Origin: an uncultured Eubacteriales bacterium
GTDB lineage: Bacteria; Bacillota; Clostridia; Oscillospirales; Oscillospiraceae
Length of the DNA: 11,417 nucleotides
Assembly: GCA_900554855.1 (NCBI GenBank)
Contig: USIZ01000017.1
Coordinates: 1-11,417 of the forward strand
Reading direction: 5' to 3'
Position numbers and translations under genes: made by a program
In this document: positions 6,763-11,417 of the stretch, piece after piece
How positions within the stretch are numbered: the stretch's first letter is position 1
Layout: every line of letters begins with the position of its first letter
Notes under the pieces: generated by a model
What the model saw: the letters and a program-made list of their open reading frames with translations, nothing else
Told to the model about the DNA's origin: nothing
The model's database searches: none

Positions 6763-6791
6763 TTCCCATTTTGTGCACCTTGTGGTAAAAT
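6763..6791 (+). promoter_or_regulatory. pgi promoter with the TTGTGCAC-N4-TGGTAAAA element
   Basis: An extended -10, TGG-TAAAAT (6783-6791), is spaced 17 bp from TTCCCA (6763-6768). TTGTGCAC (6771-6778) sits in the spacer, as in the dac promoter. Transcription would begin near 6798, leaving a leader of about 58 nt before the GTG start of pgi. Confidence 0.7.
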
Positions 6792-6842
6792 ACAGGCAGG
6801 AACCCAGCAAATGAAAGCCGCCCCGGTAGGGACGGCTACAAC

Positions 6843-6849
6843 GGGAGGA
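6843..6849 (+). promoter_or_regulatory. Ribosome binding site fixing the pgi start
   Basis: GGGAGGA lies 6 bases before the GTG at 6856. The in-frame ATG at 6811 has no Shine-Dalgarno site and would add 15 residues that do not look like Pgi. Confidence 0.85.
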
Positions 6850-6855
6850 ATCGCT

Positions 6856-8193
6856 GTGATCAAAGTTGACCTGACTTCTATTTCTGATTTTGTCTCTCAG
6901 GAGGCACTGGACGCGATGGCGCCCCGTGTGGCGGAAGCCCACCAGACGCTGGAAGCCGGCACCGGTGCCGGAAATGACTTTCTGGGCTGGCGCGAGCTGC
7001 CCGCCAACTATGATAAGGAGGAATTTGCCCGGATCAAAAAAGCTGCGGCAAAGATCCAGTCGGACTCTGAGGCTCTGGTGGTCATCGGCATCGGCGGCAG
7101 CTATCTGGGCGCCCGGGCCGTCATCGACCTGATCCAAAGCCCCAACTATAATCTGAAGAAAAAGAATACCCCGGACATCTTCTTCGCGGGCAATACCCTG
7201 TCCACCGATGCGGTGCTGGAGGTGCTGGAGCTGGTGGGCGACCGGGATTTCTCCGTGAACGTCATCTCCAAGTCCGGCACCACCACCGAGCCCGCCGTGG
7301 CTTTCCGCATCTTTAAGGCCGCGCTGGAGCGGAAGTACGGCAAAGAGGGTGCCAGAGGCCGCATCTACGCCACCACGGACGCCCATAAGGGCGCGCTGAA
7401 GGGTCTGGCTGACGCCGAGGGCTACGAGGAGTTCGTGGTGCCCGACAACGTGGGCGGCCGTTACAGTGTGCTTACCGCCGTGGGTCTGCTGCCCATCGCC
7501 GTGGCCGGCATCGACATTGACGAGCTGATGGCCGGCGCCGCCGACGCCATGACCGCCTTTTCCGCCGACAAGAGCATGGCCAACCCGGTTTGGAAGTATG
7601 TCGCTGCCCGGAACTGTCTCTATGAGAGCGGGAAAAAGGTGGAGCTGCTGGCCTGCTTTGAGCCCGCCTTCCGCTTCATGAGCGAGTGGTGGAAGCAGCT
7701 CTACGGCGAGAGCGAGGGCAAGGAGGGCAAGGGCCTGTTCCCCGCCAGCGTGGAGTTCACCGCCGACCTGCACTCCATGGGTCAGTACATTCAGGAGGGC
7801 GAGCGGCTCATGTTTGAGACCGTCGTCCGCTATGACAAGCCCCACGGACAGCTGGTCATCGGCGAGGACGCCGACAACGTGGACGGGCTGAACTTCCTGG
7901 CCGGGAAGGATCTGCACTTTGTCTGCGAGCAGGCCATGCGCGGCACGAGACTGGCCCATGTGGACGGCGGCGTGCCCAACATCCTCATTGAGACGGACAC
8001 CATCTCCGCCCGGAGCACCGGCGAGCTGATTTATTTCTTCGAGCTGGCCTGCGGCGTCAGCGGCTATGTGCTGGGAGTCAACCCCTTCAATCAGCCCGGC
8101 GTGGAGGCGTACAAGAAGAACATGTTCGCCCTGCTGGATAAGCCCGGCTATGCCGATCTGCGCGCCGATTTGCTGAAACGCCTGGGCGATTGA
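6856..8193 (+). CDS. pgi: Glucose-6-phosphate isomerase (GTG start)
   Basis: Interconverts glucose 6-phosphate and fructose 6-phosphate in glycolysis and gluconeogenesis in the cytoplasm. Counting from the GTG, the 445 residues match the short Firmicutes-type Pgi (about 450 in Bacillus). Both family signatures are intact: NVGGRYSVLTAVG (198-210) and GYVLGVNPFNQPGVEAYKK (403-421), the latter carrying the catalytic Lys near 420. The sugar-phosphate-binding SKSGTTTEP (138-146) and GIGGSYLGAR (78-87) are also clear. E285 in LYGESEG and H306 in DLHSMGQ fit the catalytic Glu and His. The GTG was chosen on the ribosome site GGGAGGA, not the ATG 45 bases upstream. It is driven by a promoter resembling that of dac. 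No convincing terminator follows in 8194-8241, so some transcripts may run into the next gene. Confidence 0.97.
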   Translation: MIKVDLTSISDFVSQEALDAMAPRVAEAHQTLEAGTGAGNDFLGWRELPANYDKEEFARIKKAAAKIQSDSEALVVIGIGGSYLGARAVIDLIQSPNYNLKKKNTPDIFFAGNTLSTDAVLEVLELVGDRDFSVNVISKSGTTTEPAVAFRIFKAALERKYGKEGARGRIYATTDAHKGALKGLADAEGYEEFVVPDNVGGRYSVLTAVGLLPIAVAGIDIDELMAGAADAMTAFSADKSMANPVWKYVAARNCLYESGKKVELLACFEPAFRFMSEWWKQLYGESEGKEGKGLFPASVEFTADLHSMGQYIQEGERLMFETVVRYDKPHGQLVIGEDADNVDGLNFLAGKDLHFVCEQAMRGTRLAHVDGGVPNILIETDTISARSTGELIYFFELACGVSGYVLGVNPFNQPGVEAYKKNMFALLDKPGYADLRADLLKRLGD

Positions 8194-8241
8194 TAAAAGA
8201 TCAAAAAAGAAAGAATCAATGTGAATTTTTAATGAAACCGG

Positions 8242-8270
8242 TTGAAAAATACCTGTCGTTATGATACCAT
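8242..8270 (+). promoter_or_regulatory. Promoter of the small P-loop gene
   Basis: TTGAAA (8242-8247), a 17-bp spacer and TACCAT (8265-8270), with an extended TG (8262-8263) one base before the -10. The predicted start, near 8277, leaves a leader of about 59 nt. Confidence 0.7.
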
Positions 8271-8283
8271 AACAACAACAAAC

Positions 8284-8311
8284 CCCCTTTTGAACTCCCT
8301 TCAGAACGGGG
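8284..8311 (+). other. 5' leader hairpin of the small P-loop gene
   Basis: CCCC-TTTTGAA pairs with TTCAGAA-(C)-GGGG around a CTCCC loop: 11 bp with one bulge and one G-U pair. It starts within about 10 nt of the predicted transcript end and finishes 9 bases before the AAGGAG ribosome site. Such a 5'-terminal hairpin commonly stabilises messages; regulation by ligand or protein is possible but not indicated. Confidence 0.5.
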
Positions 8312-8335
8312 AATGAGAACAAGGAGTGACACACT

Positions 8336-8746
8336 ATGGTTAGAGTCATCATGGGCAAGAAGGGTTCCGGCAAGACCAAGCAGATGATCGAACTGATCAA
8401 CGCCGCCGTCGGCACCGAGCACGGCAACGTGGTCTGCATCGAGCGCAATCGTGCCCTCACCTATAACATTGATTACAACATCCGTCTGGTCGAGGCCAGC
8501 GATTTCGACATCAAGGACTTCGAGTTCCTGAAGGGCATGGTCTCCGGTCTGTATGCCGGCAACTATGACATCACCCATATGTTCATCGACTCCCTCTGCC
8601 GCGTCGTTCCCTGCGACGGCGGCCCCGAGGTCGAGGAGTTCCTGGACTGGCTGGATGCCTTCTCCGAGAAGAACAACATCAAGTTCACCGTCACCATCTC
8701 CGCTGACGCTGAGCTGGCTCACGAAGGCGTGCGCAAGTACTTCTGA
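8336..8746 (+). CDS. Small P-loop NTPase-like protein of unknown function
   Basis: A 136-residue soluble protein. An exact Walker A motif, GKKGSGKT (residues 7-14), follows the first strand VRVIM. A Walker-B-like strand ends in an acidic residue, HMFID (81-85), after ITHMF, and there is a final strand FTVTISAD (117-124). This is enough for a minimal nucleotide-binding core and nothing else: no added domain, membrane segment or signal peptide. I do not recognise a named family; the order of strands recalls compact RecA/thymidine-kinase-like P-loop folds. Similar short proteins in Clostridia are sometimes labelled PilT-like, which the sequence does not support beyond the P-loop. AAGGAG lies 9 bases before the ATG. 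It is a single-gene unit with its own promoter, 5' hairpin and strong terminator. Codons are biased to GC-ending forms (ATC, GTC, AAG), suggesting good expression. Confidence 0.8.
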   Translation: MVRVIMGKKGSGKTKQMIELINAAVGTEHGNVVCIERNRALTYNIDYNIRLVEASDFDIKDFEFLKGMVSGLYAGNYDITHMFIDSLCRVVPCDGGPEVEEFLDWLDAFSEKNNIKFTVTISADAELAHEGVRKYF

Positions 8747-8761
8747 GAACGGATACATATA

Positions 8762-8796
8762 CAAAGCCGTGGTCATTGACCACGGCTTTGTTTTTT
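8762..8796 (+). terminator. Strong intrinsic terminator of the P-loop gene
   Basis: A perfect 12-bp stem, CAAAGCCGTGGT/ACCACGGCTTTG (8762-8773 and 8779-8790), has the loop CATTG and six T directly after it (8791-8796). It starts 15 bases after the TGA of the P-loop gene. Confidence 0.95.
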
Positions 8797-8809
8797 AATC
8801 TTCTCTTTA

Positions 8810-8839
8810 TTGACGCTGTGCGGCGCCTCCTGCTAGAAT
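8810..8839 (+). promoter_or_regulatory. Promoter of the zinc-ribbon membrane protein gene
   Basis: TTGACG (8810-8815), an 18-bp spacer and TAGAAT (8834-8839), extended by TGC (8831-8833). It begins 13 bases after the preceding terminator's T-run, so the gene is independently transcribed. Confidence 0.8.
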
Positions 8840-8881
8840 AAGGTCAGAAGAGGTTGACAGATATTTGAAGGGAGGACGGCG

Positions 8882-9172
8882 ATGAAAAAGAGATCTCTGC
8901 GCTGGTATATGCGCCTGAGCTGGGGGTTCGTTGCGGTGGGCCTGGCGGTGCTCCTCATAACGGCCATCTGCAAACAGGGCGGCATCTTTATGGAGGGAGA
9001 TTCCGATACTGTTCTGCTGGTGGTCAGTCTGGCGCTGATCGTGGCAGGTCTGGGCGTACAGATCAAATTCCTCCGCTGTCCCGCCTGCGGCGAGTCCCTC
9101 TATTCCCGGTGGAGGTGGATCGAATACTGCCCCCACTGCGGCACAAAAGTGGATTGGGACGCAACCGAATAA
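8882..9172 (+). CDS. Small membrane protein with C-terminal zinc ribbon, function unknown
   Basis: A 96-residue protein. A basic N-terminus (MKKRSLRWYMR) precedes a first hydrophobic segment (about 13-30), a short loop rich in Gly and Asp (32-42), a second hydrophobic segment (about 43-62), and a C-terminal tail with two CxxC pairs, C66-PA-C69 and C83-PH-C86. These are 13 residues apart, with Gly after each pair, as in rubredoxin-like zinc ribbons. The positive-inside rule suggests both ends face the cytoplasm, with the metal site there. GGAGG lies 6 bases before the ATG. It is a one-gene unit between its own promoter and the terminator 9177-9217. No named family is recognised. Small proteins of this plan are common in Firmicutes and mostly uncharacterised. 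Confidence 0.8.
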   Translation: MKKRSLRWYMRLSWGFVAVGLAVLLITAICKQGGIFMEGDSDTVLLVVSLALIVAGLGVQIKFLRCPACGESLYSRWRWIEYCPHCGTKVDWDATE

Positions 9173-9176
9173 AACA

Positions 9177-9217
9177 AAGCGCCCGCTGAGTTGAAAGCAA
9201 AAACTCAGCGGGCGCTT
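9177..9217. terminator. Bidirectional terminator between the zinc-ribbon gene and argD
   Basis: A perfect 16-bp stem, AAGCGCCCGCTGAGTT with its complement (9177-9192 and 9202-9217), encloses the loop GAAAGCAAA. The + strand continues ATTTTG and the - strand continues TGTTTTATT, so it can stop both convergent transcripts. It begins 5 bases after the + gene stop and lies 23 bases beyond the argD stop. Confidence 0.93.
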
Positions 9218-9240
9218 ATTTTGTGGAAAACTTTACGGCG

Positions 9241-10425
9241 TTAAGAGCAGAGCACGTCCTTCATGATGGCAAGGCCCTTGTCCATTTCGTCCTGACTGAT
9301 GAGCAGGGGCGGCAGGAGCCGGATGACGTTCTGACCGGCGGTGAGCACCAGCAGTCCGGCGTCCACCATTTTGTTGGCCAGCTCCTTGTTGCTGTACCCC
9401 TCGTTCAGGGTGATGCCGAGCATCAGGCCGAGCCCGCGGGTGCCCGCCACAGCGGGGGAGCCGAAGCCTTCGATCTGAGCGCGGATGTACGTGCCTTTTT
9501 CCTTGACCTCAGCCAGCACCTCGTCGGTCAGGATCTCCTGCACGGCGATGCCTGCGGCGGCACAGATGGGATTGCCGCCGAAGGTGGTGGCATGGGTGCC
9601 GGGGGTGAGCACGGCGCGGCACTTCTCGTTGGCCATGATGCCGCTCATGGGCAGGCCGCCGGCAATGCCCTTGGCAAAGGAGCAGGCGTCCGGAAGAAGT
9701 TCATACTGCTGGAAGGCAAACATGGTGCCCGTCCGGCCCACACCGGTCTGCACCTCGTCCACCAGCAGCAGCCAGTCGTTGGCGTCACAGAGAGCCTTCA
9801 CCTGGGCGATGTACTCCTTGTCCAGCGGCATGACGCCGCCCTCGCCCTGCACCAGCTCCAGCATGACGGCGCAGACATCGTCTCCGGCCTGAGCCTTCAG
9901 CGCATCGATGTCGTTGGGGGCGGCGTAGCGGAAGCCCTCGGTGAAGGGGAAGAAGTAGTTGTGGAACACGTCCTGACCGGTGGCCTTCAGCGTGGTGATG
10001 GTGCGGCCGTGGAAGGAATCCCGCAGTGTGATGATGGTGGCGCGGCCCTCGCCGTACTTGTCGAAGGAGTATTTGCGGGCCAGCTTGATGAGCCCCTCAT
10101 TGGCCTCGCCGCCGCCGTTGGCAAAGAACACGTCCGCCATGCCGGTGCGCTCGGTCAGCATTGCGGCCAGCCGGACATAGGGCTCGGAGTAAAAGAGGTT
10201 GGAGACGTGGGCCAGCTTGGCGGCCTGCTCGTTCACCGCCTTGAGCCAGTGGGGGTGGCCGTAGCCGACGCTGGCCACGCCGATGCCGCTGGCGAAGTCG
10301 ATGTAGGCGCGGCCCTCGGGGCTGTAAAGTGTAGCCCCCTCGCCGTGGTCGATGACTACGTCAAACCGGCCATAGGTCTGCATGACGCTCTGGTGGTCGA
10401 GCGCCTTGATCTGTTCAGAAGTCAT
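9241..10425 (-). CDS. argD: Acetylornithine aminotransferase
   Basis: PLP-dependent class III aminotransferase that converts N-acetylglutamate 5-semialdehyde to N2-acetylornithine in arginine synthesis. The 394 residues are the usual length. Visible are SFAKGIAGG with the PLP lysine K252, LLVDEVQTGVGRTGT with D223 that contacts the pyridine nitrogen, SFHGRT (137-142), and THATTFGGNP (277-286). The PLP-phosphate loop, normally NSGAEANE, reads NGGGEANE here (103-110), which is unusual. The start MTSEQ was chosen because GGAAAGGA lies 8 bases upstream; an ATG three codons earlier is directly abutted by that site and cannot use it. It follows argB on the same strand after a 238-bp spacer, so it belongs to an arginine cluster whose upstream part lies beyond the window. 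It ends at the bidirectional terminator 9177-9217. A related transaminase acting on N-succinyl-ornithine is possible, but the argB neighbour argues for ArgD. Confidence 0.94.
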   Translation of the reverse strand: MTSEQIKALDHQSVMQTYGRFDVVIDHGEGATLYSPEGRAYIDFASGIGVASVGYGHPHWLKAVNEQAAKLAHVSNLFYSEPYVRLAAMLTERTGMADVFFANGGGEANEGLIKLARKYSFDKYGEGRATIITLRDSFHGRTITTLKATGQDVFHNYFFPFTEGFRYAAPNDIDALKAQAGDDVCAVMLELVQGEGGVMPLDKEYIAQVKALCDANDWLLLVDEVQTGVGRTGTMFAFQQYELLPDACSFAKGIAGGLPMSGIMANEKCRAVLTPGTHATTFGGNPICAAAGIAVQEILTDEVLAEVKEKGTYIRAQIEGFGSPAVAGTRGLGLMLGITLNEGYSNKELANKMVDAGLLVLTAGQNVIRLLPPLLISQDEMDKGLAIMKDVLCS

Positions 10426-10433
10426 GGGAAACA

Positions 10434-10441
10434 TCCTTTCC
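10434..10441 (-). promoter_or_regulatory. Ribosome binding site fixing the argD start
   Basis: GGAAAGGA on the - strand, ending 8 bases before the ATG at 10425-10423. The alternative ATG at 10434-10432 overlaps this site and is therefore not usable. Confidence 0.8.
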
Positions 10442-10504
10442 GGGAAGGTAAAAGATAAGGCCAGAAGGCTTGGTAAGTTGGCGGCGTGCCGAAGCCTCAC
10501 AGAG

Positions 10505-10528
10505 TTCCGTCATCAGCAGATGACGGAA
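10505..10528. repeat. Perfect 10-bp inverted repeat in the argD leader
   Basis: TTCCGTCATC-AGCA-GATGACGGAA forms a 10-bp hairpin with a 4-nt loop, about 80 bases before the argD start codon. There is no T-tract on either strand. Confidence 0.7.
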
Positions 10529-10541
10529 TAAGATGAAATTA

Positions 10542-10573
10542 GTTTTTCCGGGGGCATGTACCTCGGGAAAAAC
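10542..10573. repeat. Imperfect hairpin in the argB-argD spacer
   Basis: GTTTTTCC pairs with GGAAAAAC (8 bp). After one mismatch, four inner pairs (one G-U or A-C depending on strand) close a 6-nt loop, CATGTA. Confidence 0.6.
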
Positions 10574-10632
10574 ACTTCTCGGCCCAGCAAGTGTGCGAGC
10601 AAAGCGAGTGCGCGCAGCGGGCTGCATCTTCA

Positions 10633-10658
10633 TCTCAGAAATGCTTGCATTTCTGAGA
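10633..10658. repeat. Perfect 12-bp inverted repeat just after argB
   Basis: TCTCAGAAATGC and GCATTTCTGAGA meet around two bases (or 11 bp with a 4-nt loop, CTTG). It starts 5 bases after the argB stop. Lacking a T-run, it may act as a 3' stabiliser or processing site between argB and argD, not as a terminator. Confidence 0.7.
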
Positions 10659-10663
10659 AAGAC

Positions 10664-11417
10664 TTACAGCAGCATCGTACCGACGCCCTTATCGGACAGC
10701 AGCTCGATGAGGATGGAGTGGGGCACCCGGCCATCGAGGATGTGAGCCCGGGAAACGCCGCCGCGGATGCTGTCCACGCAGCACTCCAGCTTGGGGATCA
10801 TGCCGCCGGAGATGATGCCGTCCTCGATGAGGGTGGCCACCTCGGGCATATGCACCACATGGATGAGGGAGTTTTCATCCTTGGGGTCGCGCAGAATGCC
10901 ACGCACATCGGTGAGCAGGATGAGCTTTTCCGCCTTGAGGGCCACGGCCAGCTTGGCGGCGGCGGTGTCGGCGTTGATGTTGTAGCTGGTCTCGCCGTCC
11001 ACGCCCATGGCCACGGTGGATACCACCGGGATGTAGTCGTTTTCCAGCGCGAAGAGCACCGGGTCGGGGTTGACCTCTTTGATCGTGCCGACCAGACCGT
11101 AGCGGGAGTCCTTCTTGACGGCCTGGAACAGGCTATCATCCATGCCGGACAGGCCGACGGCCTTGCTGCCCATGCGGTTCAGCGTGGCCACAAGGTTTTT
11201 GTTCACCCGGCCGCAGAGCACCTGCTGGACGATGTCCATGGTCTCGTCGTCGGTGTAGCGCAGGCCGTCCACAAATCGGGACTCCTTGCCCGTCTTTTTC
11301 AGCATCTCGCTGATCTCAGGTCCGCCGCCGTGGACAACCACCACCCGCAGCCCCACCAGGTGGAGCAGGATGATGTCGGAGATCACGGCCTGCCGAAGCT
11401 CGTCGGAGATCCTGGCG
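10664..11417 (-). CDS. argB: Acetylglutamate kinase, N-terminus beyond the window
   Basis: Phosphorylates N-acetylglutamate, the second and usually controlled step of arginine synthesis. The 250 visible residues run open to the window edge; reading back from the GTG at 11386 the frame continues as ARISDELRQA, so that GTG is internal. Family features include VVVVHGGGPEI, which belongs to the substrate/phosphate-binding region, the RFVDGLRYTDDETMDIV segment, NINADTAAAKLA (with the catalytic-site Asn/Asp), LILLTDVRGILRD, and the SGGMIPKLE loop with the conserved lysine near the C-terminus. Full-length enzymes are about 290-300 residues, so roughly 45-50 residues, including the first Lys/Gly-rich loop, are missing. 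The stop is TAA at 10666-10664. argD follows downstream after the hairpin-rich spacer, consistent with a shared arginine operon. Confidence 0.95.
   Translation of the reverse strand, partial: ARISDELRQAVISDIILLHLVGLRVVVVHGGGPEISEMLKKTGKESRFVDGLRYTDDETMDIVQQVLCGRVNKNLVATLNRMGSKAVGLSGMDDSLFQAVKKDSRYGLVGTIKEVNPDPVLFALENDYIPVVSTVAMGVDGETSYNINADTAAAKLAVALKAEKLILLTDVRGILRDPKDENSLIHVVHMPEVATLIEDGIISGGMIPKLECCVDSIRGGVSRAHILDGRVPHSILIELLSDKGVGTMLL

Larger units (their letters stand above)
10426..10663 (-). other. Hairpin-rich spacer between argB and argD
   Basis: These 238 bases are long for a gap inside an arginine operon. Reading in the direction of transcription they hold three inverted repeats: a perfect 12-bp stem directly after the argB stop (10658-10633), a GTTTTTCC/GGAAAAAC hairpin with inner GC pairs (10573-10542), and a perfect 10-bp stem, TTCCGTCATC/GATGACGGAA (10528-10505). 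Between the first and second is a GC-rich, imperfect direct-repeat stretch with GCGAG-CAAA-GCGAG on the + strand (10586-10600). No T-run follows any of them, no T-box or ARG-box is recognised, and I see no clear promoter for argD. A dispersed intergenic repeat is a plausible explanation. Confidence 0.5.

Noticed and set aside
6811..6855. Upstream ATG giving a 15-residue longer Pgi
   Set aside because: No ribosome site, and the extra residues lie over the real Shine-Dalgarno sequence; GTG at 6856 fits spacing and family length.
8188..8225. pgi terminator from ATTGAT/ATCAAT
   Set aside because: Only six AT-rich pairs around a 20-nt loop; too weak to support.
6742..8460. 572-codon open frame on the - strand opposite pgi
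   Set aside because: Antisense shadow of pgi, caused by GC-rich third positions. It also runs across two well-defined + strand promoters.
9223..10458. 411-codon open frame on the + strand opposite argD
   Set aside because: Antisense shadow; product is His/Gly/Val-rich without domain signals and argD is unambiguous.
10415..10633. Possible 72-aa small gene in the argB-argD spacer
   Set aside because: No ribosome site recognised, it overlaps the argD start and passes through hairpins; the residues look like translated repeat sequence.
10426..10663. T-box or arginine-responsive leader for argD
   Set aside because: No T-box core (TGGNACCGCG-like), no terminator with T-run, and no recognisable ARG-box.
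1..11417. CRISPR array, IS element, tRNA or phage genes
   Set aside because: No regularly spaced repeats, transposase motifs, terminal inverted repeats, cloverleaf sequence or phage-type proteins were seen on either strand.

Overview
This 11.4 kb window is a high-GC (by eye about 60%) piece of a Gram-positive, Clostridia-type genome. Strong Shine-Dalgarno sites, a DacF-like carboxypeptidase, a short (445 aa) Pgi and a type-3 (archaeal/eukaryotic-like) ProS all fit a gut Oscillospirales-type Firmicute. That placement is inference; there is no rRNA or other decisive marker. The first 28 bases are an Illumina sequencing adapter, so the left edge is an assembly artefact and the genome starts at base 29.

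Left part (29-3658, + strand): the 3' three-quarters of mnmG (tRNA wobble-uridine modification), a 259-bp gap holding a repeat-like element, small palindromes and a promoter, then an MFS transporter followed 62 bp later by a DAPG-hydrolase/phloretin-hydrolase-like gene. These two look like a small accessory unit for taking up, or exporting, and cleaving an aromatic (acyl-phloroglucinol-like) compound. This is the most novel-looking part of the window. A cluster of three hairpins closes it against the convergent proS.

Middle part (3811-8193): proS on the - strand and, diverging from it, dac (D-Ala-D-Ala carboxypeptidase) and pgi (glucose-6-phosphate isomerase) on the + strand. dac and pgi carry nearly identical composite promoters, TTGTGCAC-N4-TGGTAAAA. 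proS has an excellent sigma-A type promoter (TTGACA-17-TAAAAT) and a structured leader.

Right part (8194-11417): two small + strand genes, each with its own promoter and terminator. One encodes a 136-aa minimal P-loop protein, the other a 96-aa membrane protein with a C-terminal zinc ribbon. They are followed, convergently, by the arginine biosynthesis genes argB and argD on the - strand (argB upstream, truncated by the window edge), with a 238-bp hairpin-rich spacer between them. A strong bidirectional terminator separates the zinc-ribbon gene from argD.

Most of the window is housekeeping. No CRISPR array, insertion sequence, tRNA, rRNA or phage gene was seen.
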